A stretch of 64,000 nt of DNA from Actinoplanes campanulatus (GTDB lineage: Bacteria; Actinomycetota; Actinomycetes; Mycobacteriales; Micromonosporaceae), in assembly GCF_014647795.1 (NCBI RefSeq), contig NZ_BMPW01000002.1, positions 419,507-483,506 of the forward strand. The letters run 5' to 3'. The stretch's first letter is position 1; each line of letters begins with the position of its first letter. The notes under the pieces were generated by a model. It was not told where the DNA came from, did not search any database, and saw only the letters and a program-made list of their open reading frames with translations. Below, one piece after another: positions 36,401-44,684 of this stretch. Position numbers and translations under genes: made by a program.

Positions 36401-39400
36401 TTACGTCATGCGGGTGATGGCGTCGCGGAGGCGGGCCAGGTCGCGGCGGCGCTGTTCCATCGTGGTGGCGATGCCGACCAGGAGCAGGCCGCCGACGGCC
36501 AGCGGCACCCACCGTGGCACCAGATCCCAGACCTGGATCAGCTCGTGCAGGGCGACCAGCAGCAGGGTTCCGCCGCCGATCAGCACCGGGGCCTGGAGGC
36601 GGGCCCGGGCGCCGGCCAGCAGGATCAGCAGGGCGCCGGCGCCGAGCAGCAGGCGGCGCAGGTACTGCGGATCGTCGGCGTCGCTCGCGGCGACGACGTA
36701 GAGGGACGGCAGGATGGCGGCGCCCAGAGCCGAGCCGTAGGCGGTCCAGGAGGAGAGGCCGGACCGGTAGCGGCGGGCGAACCATCCCGCGATCACGGCC
36801 AGGACCGCCGCCGGGAGGGTGTAGATCTCGACCGTCTCGACGTCCCGCGAGGACAGCAGCAGCCACCAGCCGAGCAGGGCCACCGAACCGGCCGCCAGGG
36901 CGTACCGGAACCTGGTCCGCCGGGTCTCGCCCGGCCGCATGGCGCGGACGGTGAGGGCCAGCGCCCACAGCTTGCAGATCAGCGCGGCCCAGCCCAGGCT
37001 CTCCGTGAGCGTGAGAGCGACCACCGCCGAGGCGTGCCCGACGACGAACGGCGCGATCGCCTCGGCCGGGCGGCGGGACGCCAGGACCGCCTCGAGCGCC
37101 ACGGTCAGTGCCGCGGCGGCCAGCACGAACAGCGGTGGTCCGGCGGGTTCGAGATCGGCGGCGACCGCGATGGTGTACGCGACGACGGTCAGCGAGATCG
37201 GCCCCGCGGCCCAGCCGGTGAGCCGTTCGACCGGCCGCCGACCGAGTAGTCCGGCCACCGTCGACGCCGCGGCCACCAGCGTGAACGCCGCGATCGTGGC
37301 CCCGTGGCCCGCCGTGGACCCGGCCAGCCCGGCGGCCACGAGGACTCCGAACAGGATGGTGAGCAGGTCGCTCGCCCTGTGCCGGACCGGCGCGAACGCC
37401 ACCGCCAGCATCCCGGCCAGACCGGTGATCAGCGCGGCGATCGGCACGGCCGGCCAGGCGGCTCCGGCCGCCGCCAAGATCAGCGGCACCAGCAGCGCCA
37501 CCAGCGGTGCCGCCGCCCAGACGGCCACCACGACCGGCGAACCGCCGCCCACGGTCCGTGTCGCGCCGGCGGCGTCCTCGGCCGACGCCTTGCTGCCGAT
37601 GTCCGCCGTGGCCGCACCGGAGTCGGTTTCACCCGGTATGCCCGGGGCGGACCCGGTCGTGGAGCCCTCGTTTGCGGGAGGGGTGGACCCGTTCGTGGAG
37701 CCCCCGATTGCGGGAGGGGCGGACGCGGTGGGGCTGGTGGTGGCGGGGGTGAGGCGGGCCGGGGGCCGGAAACGGGCCAGCAGGAGGCCGGTGAGCGCCG
37801 CCGCGAGCGTGGCCCCCGCGAGGGCCGCGACCGAGGACCAGGCGACCGGTGACTGCCGCGGTAGGACTCCGGACCAGACGCCGTCGTCGAGGGCGGTCCA
37901 CGGCTCCAGGACGATCACCGCGAGGTCCGGGGCGATCAGGACGAGCAGCGCCCCGGCCGGAAGCAGCGCGGCGACGGCGCCCGCACCGGAACGGGCCGCG
38001 GGCAGCGGCAGGAGGGCGACGACGAGCAGCAGGCCGGCGGCCGCGTACAGGGCGGACGGGTCGGTGCCGGGCAGCGACCAGAACGGTGCCGTGGCGGCGG
38101 CGAGCAGGGCGACCCCGAGGGCGTTCGGGCCGTAGCCGGGCAGCCGCCGGGCCACCGCGTGGGCGGCCAGGCAGAGCAGCACCGCGACGGCGAGCGACAC
38201 TCGCACCCGGGCGGTGACCGGCACGTCGCCCGCGTACAGGGCCAGCCACACGGCCGGCGGGGCGGCGAGCAGGCCCGCCGTGACGGAACCGGCCCCCACG
38301 TCGGCGGAGCGCGGGGCGTTGCGCAGGGCCACAGCCGTGCCCAGGCCGAGAAGGGCGATCGCGCCGCACACCGCGGCTTCGGCCCCGGCCTGGCCGAGGC
38401 CGGTGAGGATCGCGTGCAGGGCCGCGAAGACGCACACGGCGACGCGGTAGACGGCGTCCTGGAGGGTTCGCGAGCGGGCCGCGAGAACCAGCGCCACGGC
38501 GGCCACGGCCATCCCGGCGACGGCGGCCGCCCACCAGGTCAGGCCGAACACCGGCGGCGCCAGCAGGGCGGCTCCGAACAGGGTGGTGAGGGCCAGGTCG
38601 GGGTGGGTGCGGCGGGGGACGAGCAGGGCGTACGCCACCGCGGTCACCACCAGCGCCACGAGCATGTCCCGGCCCGGCCCGGTGACCGCTCGGTCCCACG
38701 GCGCGGCGAACACCGGCGTGGCCGCGGCCATGCTGCGTACCGCCCCGCTCGCGGCGCCGAGCAGGACCGTCACGGCCGCCGGACCGCCGGCGACGAGCGC
38801 GCCCACCCAGGGGCCGCGGCCGGCGACGACCGGGAGGCGGGGCTTGAGCAGCGCCGCGACGGCCGCGAGGAGCAGTGTGACGACGGCCAGCTCGGTGACC
38901 GGCCAGCCGGTGCCGGGCATGGACCACGCCCACCCGGTGGCGGCGACCCCGACGGCGACCAGCGCCAGTCCGGCGGTGATCGCCTGGGCCAGCGGGATGC
39001 GGGCCAGGACGGCCCAGCCGAGCAACGCCAGCGTGGGCAGCACCAGCACGACCCCGGCCACGGCGACGTCGGCTGGGGCGTCCTGGACGACCAGGTGGGT
39101 GAGGGCGACGACCCCGGCGGCCACGGCGGCGAGGGCGCCACAGACGTGGGCCAGCGCGCCGACCATGTCGGTGGCGAACCGGGACGGCCGGATCCGCAGC
39201 ACGGCGACGTCGAGCACCAGGGTGCCGGTGAACGCCAGCGACCATCCGGCGAGGTCGGCCTCCGCGGCGGCGGCGAGCAGCGGGAGGACCGGCTGGGCGA
39301 GCAGCAGCGCGGCGATCCGGGGCCCGTGCAGGCGGGTCGGCCACGAGTAGCCGAGCGACACGAGGGCGGTCACGGCGAGGACCGCGGCGGCGTACGCGGT

Positions 39401-40033
39401 GGGTTGAAGATCATGCACCCCGAGGAAGTCGACCGCCCAGGCCGCGTAGCCGTCGAGAAGGATCATGAGCAGGCCGACGGCCGCGAGCGTCTCGGCGGCG
39501 GACGTGAGGCCGCGCCGGACCGCGAACGGGGGCACCGCCAGGATCGCCACGGTGGCCCCGGCGAGCAGCAGGGCCCGCCCGGTGACGCCGACCTGCGCCC
39601 AGGCGACCGCCGTGAAGACGGCCGCCGCGACGACCAGCAGCAGACCGCCGAGGGTGAAGAGCACGTTCTGCACGGTGAGTGTGCTCAGACGCGGCTCGGC
39701 GGGTTGCGGCGGCGTGAACGAGGGCGGCGGCGTCGTCACCACGGGAGCCCGCCGGGCGACCACCCGTGCGGCGAGTTGGGAGCGACGGCCGCGGGCGTCC
39801 TGGATCCGCCGGTCGATGTCGGCCACCAGGGTGCGGGCCGCCTGCAGCTCGCGCTGGAGGCCGCCGAGCTCGCCGTCTATTCGGATGACCTCGGCGGCGT
39901 CCGGATCGGGGCCGGCGCCGCAGGCGGGGCATCCACCGTCGAGGGAGGCGGGGGCGCCGCAGTGCGGGCACGGATAGGTGGTGGTCAAGGCGTATCCCGG
40001 TTCATCTGGAGTGGGAAGGACAGCTTCGCGCAT
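36401..40033 (-). CDS. SCO7613-type giant polytopic membrane protein with N-terminal zinc ribbon
   Basis: About 1210 residues. The N-terminus has a zinc ribbon (CPHCG and CPACG, about residues 22-40), then a short coiled-coil-like stretch (GELGGLQRELQAARTLVADI) and some 30 or more hydrophobic helices. This is the plan of the SCO7613 C-terminal-domain membrane proteins of actinobacteria, whose role is unknown. The ATG 40033 has only a weak ribosome site; a TTG at 39985, giving the start LTTTYPCPHCG, may be the real start. A polar loop near residue 770 carries 36-bp repeats. It converges with the nitrate reductase gene. Confidence 0.82.
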   Translation of the reverse strand: MREAVLPTPDEPGYALTTTYPCPHCGAPASLDGGCPACGAGPDPDAAEVIRIDGELGGLQRELQAARTLVADIDRRIQDARGRRSQLAARVVARRAPVVTTPPPSFTPPQPAEPRLSTLTVQNVLFTLGGLLLVVAAAVFTAVAWAQVGVTGRALLLAGATVAILAVPPFAVRRGLTSAAETLAAVGLLMILLDGYAAWAVDFLGVHDLQPTAYAAAVLAVTALVSLGYSWPTRLHGPRIAALLLAQPVLPLLAAAAEADLAGWSLAFTGTLVLDVAVLRIRPSRFATDMVGALAHVCGALAAVAAGVVALTHLVVQDAPADVAVAGVVLVLPTLALLGWAVLARIPLAQAITAGLALVAVGVAATGWAWSMPGTGWPVTELAVVTLLLAAVAALLKPRLPVVAGRGPWVGALVAGGPAAVTVLLGAASGAVRSMAAATPVFAAPWDRAVTGPGRDMLVALVVTAVAYALLVPRRTHPDLALTTLFGAALLAPPVFGLTWWAAAVAGMAVAAVALVLAARSRTLQDAVYRVAVCVFAALHAILTGLGQAGAEAAVCGAIALLGLGTAVALRNAPRSADVGAGSVTAGLLAAPPAVWLALYAGDVPVTARVRVSLAVAVLLCLAAHAVARRLPGYGPNALGVALLAAATAPFWSLPGTDPSALYAAAGLLLVVALLPLPAARSGAGAVAALLPAGALLVLIAPDLAVIVLEPWTALDDGVWSGVLPRQSPVAWSSVAALAGATLAAALTGLLLARFRPPARLTPATTSPTASAPPAIGGSTNGSTPPANEGSTTGSAPGIPGETDSGAATADIGSKASAEDAAGATRTVGGGSPVVVAVWAAAPLVALLVPLILAAAGAAWPAVPIAALITGLAGMLAVAFAPVRHRASDLLTILFGVLVAAGLAGSTAGHGATIAAFTLVAAASTVAGLLGRRPVERLTGWAAGPISLTVVAYTIAVAADLEPAGPPLFVLAAAALTVALEAVLASRRPAEAIAPFVVGHASAVVALTLTESLGWAALICKLWALALTVRAMRPGETRRTRFRYALAAGSVALLGWWLLLSSRDVETVEIYTLPAAVLAVIAGWFARRYRSGLSSWTAYGSALGAAILPSLYVVAASDADDPQYLRRLLLGAGALLILLAGARARLQAPVLIGGGTLLLVALHELIQVWDLVPRWVPLAVGGLLLVGIATTMEQRRRDLARLRDAITRMT
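37650..37726 (-). repeat. 36-bp coding repeats in the SCO7613-type gene
   Basis: Two full 36-bp units start at 37650 and 37686, and a third begins at 37722. They encode a Ser/Thr/Pro-rich loop (PPAIGGSTNGST, PPANEGSTTGSA) between hydrophobic segments. Confidence 0.75.
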
Positions 40034-40287
40034 CGATGCAAATCCGGGCTGGGAGGCGGCGCGATCGGGTGGTCACCCGGTAGGCGCTTACCTGGACCGT
40101 CGCTCTCGGATACGTTCGGTGACAACCGGCCCGCGCCCCATTCTTCCTGGTGGCGGGTGCCTTTTTCAAGATCAAAAACTTTTCGGCGTACGGGGTGAGC
40201 GGCGCCCAGCCGTGCGCCGGCTGAACCCTGCCCCCATCACGCCGGTAGTAGAAGACGAGAACCGTCGCACCACCGAGGAGGCCCAGA
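40034..40287. other. divergent intergenic region
   Basis: 254 bases between the SCO7613-type gene and the amidohydrolase. It must carry both promoters. No palindrome, RNA gene or clear -35/-10 pair was recognised; an AT-richer patch lies at 40152-40192. Confidence 0.4.
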
Positions 40288-41880
40288 GTGAGCGCCGCCG
40301 ACCTGATCCTGATGGCCGACCGGATCCACACCATGGCCGGATCCGCGGCGCCGACCGCGATCGCCGTGGCCGACGGCGTGATCGTCGCACTCGGCGACCG
40401 TGCCGACGTGCGCGACTGGTGCGGCCCCGGCACCGAGATCATCGACCTGGGCCCGGCCACCATCACTCCCGGCCTGGTGGACGGGCACTTCCACCCGGTC
40501 ATGGGCATCAGCCTCACCCGGGGCGTGGACCTGTCCGGCGTCCGTACCCTCGATGGTTTGAAAGCGGCGCTGAAAGCCGCCGCCGTGGCGCCCGGCGGAT
40601 GGATCGAGGGTTGGGGCCTGGACCCGAACGCCTTCGAGGGCGCGCCGATCACACACGCCCCGCTGGTCGAGGCCGCCGGTCCGGACGTGCCCGTGTTCCT
40701 GCTGCTCTTCGACGGGCACTCGGCGCTGGTCAGCCCGCGCGCGCTGGAACTGGCCGGGATCACCGGACCGCGGGAGTTCCCGTCCGGCGCCGGCGTGGTC
40801 TGCGGCGCCGACGGCCGGCCCACCGGCCACCTGCTCGAACTCGACGCGTTCAGCCTGGTCCGCCGGATCCTGCCGGCGGACGACCCGGCCGCCCGCCGGG
40901 AGCGGCTGCGCGACCTGCTCGACCGGATGGCTGCCACCGGGTTGACCGCGGCCGACGCCATGGACTTCGAAGAGGACTCCCTGGAGCTCTTCCGGGCCTT
41001 GGAGGACGAGGGCGACCTGCCGGTACGGTGGCGGTGTGCGCCGTTCGTGATGCCCGGCGCCGGCGCCGGCGGGCTGGACGACGTGATCGCCCGGCAGCGC
41101 CTGAGCGGGCGGCGCTGGCGGGTCGAGGGCGCCAAGTTCATGATCGACGGCACCATCGACGGCGGCACCGCCTGGCTCGACGAGCCGGACACCCACGGCG
41201 AGTCCACCGCCTGCCTCTGGCCCGACCCCGCCGAGTACGCCGCGGCCGCCCGTCGGCTCGCCGGCCACGGCGTCCCGATTGTCACCCACGCCATCGGCGA
41301 CGCCGGGATCCGGTACGTGCTGGACACCTACGCCGGCCTGCCGCGAACCCGGGCGCCGCACCGGATCGAGCACCTGGAGACGATGCCGTCCGAGCTGATC
41401 GGACGGTTCGCCGAACTCGACGTGACCGCCGGCATGCAGCCCATCCACTGCACCCACTACACCCGCGCCGACCACAGTGACAACTGGTCCACCCGGCTCG
41501 GCAAACGCCGTGCCGACCGTGCCTTCCGGGCCCGTGACCTGCGCGATCAGGGCGCCCGCCTGACACTCGGCTCGGACTGGCCGATCGCCCCGTTCGACCC
41601 GCGGGCCATCATCGCGGCGGCCCGGCTGCGGCGCCCGGCCGGTCGCGCCGACGTCGAGCCGATCCTGCCGGAACAGGCCCTCACCGCCGAGATGGCCCTG
41701 GAGGGTTACACCACCGAGGCGGCCGCGGCGGCCGGCCGGTCCGGGCGGCTGGTTCCCGGGCAACGGGCCGACCTCACGGTCTTCGGACTGGACCCGCTCA
41801 CCGCGGACCCGGACGAGTTCGCCGAGTCGCCGGTACACCTCACCGTCGTCGACGGGACGGTCGCCCACCGGCCACAGTAG
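40288..41880 (+). CDS. YtcJ-type amidohydrolase
   Basis: A 530-residue metal-dependent hydrolase of the amidohydrolase superfamily, YtcJ-like group. The metal motif HFHP lies in PGLVDGHFHPVMG. Later ligands appear in VTHAIGDAG (His), HRIEHLE (His) and GSDWPIAPFDP (Asp). The substrate is unknown; relatives hydrolyse N-acyl or formamide-type bonds. GTG 40288 follows GAGGAGG. It stands alone, convergent with the marR gene, so the context gives no pathway. Confidence 0.9.
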   Translation: MSAADLILMADRIHTMAGSAAPTAIAVADGVIVALGDRADVRDWCGPGTEIIDLGPATITPGLVDGHFHPVMGISLTRGVDLSGVRTLDGLKAALKAAAVAPGGWIEGWGLDPNAFEGAPITHAPLVEAAGPDVPVFLLLFDGHSALVSPRALELAGITGPREFPSGAGVVCGADGRPTGHLLELDAFSLVRRILPADDPAARRERLRDLLDRMAATGLTAADAMDFEEDSLELFRALEDEGDLPVRWRCAPFVMPGAGAGGLDDVIARQRLSGRRWRVEGAKFMIDGTIDGGTAWLDEPDTHGESTACLWPDPAEYAAAARRLAGHGVPIVTHAIGDAGIRYVLDTYAGLPRTRAPHRIEHLETMPSELIGRFAELDVTAGMQPIHCTHYTRADHSDNWSTRLGKRRADRAFRARDLRDQGARLTLGSDWPIAPFDPRAIIAAARLRRPAGRADVEPILPEQALTAEMALEGYTTEAAAAAGRSGRLVPGQRADLTVFGLDPLTADPDEFAESPVHLTVVDGTVAHRPQ

Positions 41881-41898
41881 ATCGCCCCGGCCCTCCTC

Positions 41899-42046
41899 GG
41901 CCTCGCCGGGTCTTCGCACCGTGCCGGGTGGGTGCGCATTCGGTCCTCGTGGTCGATCTGTGCGCGATGGTTGGCCTCGCCGGGTCCTCTCACCGTGCCG
42001 GGTGGGTGCGGATTCGGTCGGCCTGGTCGACCTGCATGCGGCGGCC
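41899..42046. repeat. 74-bp duplication of the marR 3' end
   Basis: Two ~74-bp copies start GGCCTCGCCGGGTC at 41899 and 41973. The second contains the genuine C-terminal codons and stop of marR. The first, downstream copy still encodes a near-identical RTHPAR peptide on the minus strand. Confidence 0.75.
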
Positions 42047-42508
42047 GGCCTCCAGGAAGCCGGTGATCAGCTCGAGGTCGGCGTCCGAATAGCCGGTGAG
42101 CAGCCGGTGTCCGGCCTCGGCGATCGGCCCGTAGATGCGCCCGACCGCCTCGGCGGTGGCCGGGGTGACCGTCACGACGGCCCGGCGCCGGTCGGCCGGA
42201 TCGGTGTCGCGGCGCAGGTGGCCGGCCGCCACCAAGCGCTGGATGGCTGCCGTGGTGGCGGCCGGGCTGAGGTGGGCGGCCTCGGCCAGCGTGCCGGCGG
42301 TCATCGCGCCGGCGGCTCCGATCAGGCCGATGATCCGTAGGTCGGTGCGGTTCACGTGGAGCGCCGCGGCGGCCGCGTCGTCGACCTCGTCGGCGGCCGC
42401 CCCGAAAGCGGCGGCGGCATCCGCGGCCGCCTGCCGTGGGCCGGAATCCTGCGGGGCGGCCGGGGGAAACGAGCCCCAGCGGCCGGTCACGGGCGATTGC
42501 TTCGACAC
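41990..42508 (-). CDS. MarR-family transcriptional regulator
   Basis: A 172-residue winged-helix regulator. The recognition region AGTLAEAAHLSPAATTAAIQ and wing RRDTDPADRRRAVVTVTP are typical of MarR. It is divergent from an F420-type oxidoreductase gene 51 bases away, and two TTCGA-N3-TCGAA palindromes lie in and beside the gap. It most likely represses both genes and is released by an aromatic or xenobiotic ligand. GTG 42508 lies within the first palindrome, so either the repressor blocks its own initiation region or translation begins at GTG 42490. Neither start has a strong ribosome site. Confidence 0.85.
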   Translation of the reverse strand: MSKQSPVTGRWGSFPPAAPQDSGPRQAAADAAAAFGAAADEVDDAAAAALHVNRTDLRIIGLIGAAGAMTAGTLAEAAHLSPAATTAAIQRLVAAGHLRRDTDPADRRRAVVTVTPATAEAVGRIYGPIAEAGHRLLTGYSDADLELITGFLEAGRRMQVDQADRIRTHPAR

Positions 42509-42513
42509 TCGAA
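42501..42513. promoter_or_regulatory. MarR operator 1
   Basis: Perfect palindrome TTCGA-CAC-TCGAA at the start codon of marR. It has the same architecture as operator 2, 36 bp away. Confidence 0.7.
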
Positions 42514-42536
42514 GGAATATACCTTGGAGGAAAAGC

Positions 42537-42549
42537 TTCGATCGTCGAA
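42537..42549. promoter_or_regulatory. MarR operator 2
   Basis: Perfect palindrome TTCGA-TCG-TCGAA, ending 10 bases before the oxidoreductase ATG. The interval between the operators contains GGAATATACC, the AT-rich patch where a promoter would be expected. Confidence 0.7.
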
Positions 42550-42559
42550 AGGATTTGCC

Positions 42560-43006
42560 ATGGCCCCGACCGAGGCACTGCGGTTGCCGCGCTGGCTGCC
42601 GTTCGCCAACCTGGTGGTGCGCGCCCTCAACCGGCTCGGCCTGCGACTCGGCACCATCCACGTGCTCACCGTTCCCGGCCGCACCACCGGCGAGCCCCGC
42701 TCCACCCCGGTCTCCCCGCTCACCGTCGGCGGCCGCCGCTTCGTCGTCGCCGGCCTGCCGCACAGCGACTGGGCCCGCAACGTCCGGGCCGCCGGGCGCG
42801 GCGAACTGTCCACCGGCCACCGCCGGGCCACGGTCACCCTGACCGAGATCGACGACCCGGGCGAACGGCGCGCCGTGATGCGTGCGTTCCCCGTCGAGGT
42901 CCCGGGCGGTGTGCCCTTCTTCATCAGGCTCGGCCTGGTCCGCAGCGGTGCCCCGGCCGAGTTCGAGGCCGCCGCTGACCGGGTCGCCGTCTTCGAGATC
43001 ACCTGA
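42560..43006 (+). CDS. deazaflavin (F420)-dependent nitroreductase-family protein
   Basis: A 148-residue split-barrel protein of the DDN/PF04075 type. Motifs VLTVPGRTTGEPRSTPVSPL and AGLPHSDWARNVRAAG are typical and bind F420H2 in relatives. It would reduce quinones, nitro compounds or similar substrates. The ATG follows AAAGGA. Shared control by the divergent MarR regulator suggests a response to a xenobiotic or redox-active compound. Confidence 0.88.
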   Translation: MAPTEALRLPRWLPFANLVVRALNRLGLRLGTIHVLTVPGRTTGEPRSTPVSPLTVGGRRFVVAGLPHSDWARNVRAAGRGELSTGHRRATVTLTEIDDPGERRAVMRAFPVEVPGGVPFFIRLGLVRSGAPAEFEAAADRVAVFEIT

Positions 43007-43274
43007 TCCTCGGCTCCGCTGTTCGGTGTTTCCGGAGTCGCCAGTGGTCTGTGATGGGCGGAAGCTGCCTGCCGAGGTCGGGATCGCCTGGCGCGCGGGC
43101 CGGGTTGCCCGGTGCCTTCCGAGTCGTCGGTGGTCCGCGGTCGGCGAAAGCCGTCTGTCGTCTCGGGATCGTCTGGTATTCGGCCCTGGGCTGTTCGGTG
43201 TTCTCGGAGTCGCCGGTGGCCTGCGGTCGGCGAAAGCCGCCCGCTGACGTGAGGGGTAGAGGAAAATTCATGCA
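43007..43274 (+). repeat. intergenic minisatellite, three ~83-89 bp units
   Basis: Three degenerate units start near 43021, 43104 and 43193. They share the order GTTCGGTG, GAGTCG, GGTGG, GGTCGGCGAAAGC and CGGGATCG. No gene or stable single hairpin explains them. Confidence 0.7.
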
Positions 43275-44177
43275 ATGGGGGTATTGAAGAAGTTCTCAAC
43301 CATTGTCGCGCTTTCCATGGGTCTCGGCCTGTCGGTCGCCACCGTCCAGGCCGCCCCGGCCGCGGCGGGGCCGACCGTCGCGATGGGCTCGGATCTCGAG
43401 GAATTGCTGCTCACCGAGAAGGACCTGCCGAGGGGGTACACGGGCCAGGAACTGCCGGACGCCGACGAGATCTTCCGTGAGGTGATCGCCGGATACGACG
43501 TGGACCGGGATGTCTGCTCCGCGCCGGGCGTCGCGTCGATGGCGGACATGCCGGACCAGCGGCCGTACGCCGATCCGGCGAACATGCGCGACCCGATGAA
43601 GGGGCATGAGCCGGTGGATATGCGTGAGCCGGTGAAGGGCCATGAGCCGGTGGACATGCGTGAGCCGGTGAAGGGCCATGAGCCGGCGGACATGCGCGAG
43701 CCGATGAAGGCGCATGAGCCGGCGAAGGGGGAGCAGGGCGAGAGCGCCGCCGCTGTCTTCGTCAACGAGAAGAAGGGCCTGTTCGCCCTGGAGCTGCTGG
43801 CCGACACCGGCCAGGAGGTCGCCGTCGACATGGTCAGCGACACGATCGATGTGCTCGAGGAGTGTCCGACGATCGAGCAGGAGGGCGTCAAGCTCAGCAT
43901 GTCACCGCTGAGGTGGAAGCCGCGCCTCGGTGACGAGTCGGTCGGCCTCTCCATGGTTCTCCGGGTCACCGACGCCGACTTCGAGATGAACCTGTACGGC
44001 AAGTTGGTCGTCGTCGCGCAGGACGACCTGTCGGTGACCGTGGGTCTGGTCGGTTTGGAGGAGCCGCGCGAGCGGGATCTCAAGAAGATCGCCAGGGCGG
44101 CCGTGCAGAAGATCGAGGATGTGGAGCCGGCCGGTCCCTACCTCATGGACCGCACCGAGCCGGGTCGAAACCCCTGA
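43275..44177 (+). CDS. exported protein with 12-residue MREPVKGHEPVD repeats
   Basis: A 300-residue protein with a Sec signal peptide (FSTIVALSMGLGLSVATVQAAPAAA is split here as a hydrophobic core and AQA-like site; cleavage near residue 27-31). Residues ~38-95 contain LLTEKDLPRGYTGQ, a sequence style common in actinobacterial lipoproteins. Four 12-residue repeats follow (about 104-151), then a C-terminal domain with ELLADTGQEVAVDMV. GAGGAAA lies 8 bases before the ATG. No enzyme motif is seen and no homolog is recognised. Charged, proline-bearing repeats suggest a spacer or a surface interaction region. Confidence 0.75.
   Translation: MGVLKKFSTIVALSMGLGLSVATVQAAPAAAGPTVAMGSDLEELLLTEKDLPRGYTGQELPDADEIFREVIAGYDVDRDVCSAPGVASMADMPDQRPYADPANMRDPMKGHEPVDMREPVKGHEPVDMREPVKGHEPADMREPMKAHEPAKGEQGESAAAVFVNEKKGLFALELLADTGQEVAVDMVSDTIDVLEECPTIEQEGVKLSMSPLRWKPRLGDESVGLSMVLRVTDADFEMNLYGKLVVVAQDDLSVTVGLVGLEEPRERDLKKIARAAVQKIEDVEPAGPYLMDRTEPGRNP
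43548..43727 (+). repeat. 36-bp coding minisatellite
   Basis: Four well-conserved 36-bp units at 43584, 43620, 43656 and 43692, with a degenerate preceding unit at 43548. The inner two encode the identical core MREPVKGHEP. The phase is preserved. Confidence 0.9.
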
Positions 44178-44684
44178 TAACGGGCGCTGAATCAGAACTG
44201 TCCATCCGATTCGACTAGTGGTGGGTACCCTCGTGCCGCGCGGCCCGGGGGTGCTCACCCTTCTCGTCGCCGTCGTAGCCCTCGACCGCGATCCGGCACA
44301 GTCCGTCACCCGGCACGGGCACCGGTATGGAGGCACCGCGAAACCGGCCCGGGTGCTCGTCGTGCTCGACCGGGCCCCGGTCCGGGGATCTCCGTCGCGA
44401 CCACCATAGCGCGCGAGAACGATTGCCCAACATGGATTACTCTGCGTAGCCGGTCTTCATGGGGCTCCGTTGTGAACGCAGCGTGAGCATCGATCGGAGG
44501 ACGGTTCGTGCCTCGTCGAGAATATTTTCCAGGCGTGGCACACATGGTCGCTGAGCAGCGATGACATCGGGACTTTGACGGTCCTGCGGGAGGGGTCCGC
44601 GAAGTTTGCGTTGAACCGTCCGGCCGCCGGATCCCGTATGGCCCCCCAACCGATGACATCGATGTCCAACGACGAGGAGTGATT
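44178..44684. other. intergenic region with a weak coding remnant
   Basis: 507 bases between two exported-protein genes. Apart from the minus-strand remnant at 44215-44408, no gene is supported. The A/T-richer stretch at 44415-44540 probably holds the promoter of the repeat-protein gene. Confidence 0.45.
44215..44408 (-). pseudogene. possible frameshifted small gene
   Basis: Minus-strand codons from about 44355 to 44215 have the normal high-GC3 usage and encode PGDGLCRIAVEGYDGDEKGE and a His-rich end (RHEGTHH). The same frame upstream uses rare codons. A different frame begins MVVATEIPGPG at 44408 with good codon usage and runs into this one near a G/C run at 44375-44390. A single-base slip would join them. 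It could also be chance in GC-rich DNA. Confidence 0.3.

Noticed and set aside
43584-43727. 36-bp repeats considered as a CRISPR array
   Set aside because: Contiguous coding repeats without spacers inside an exported protein.
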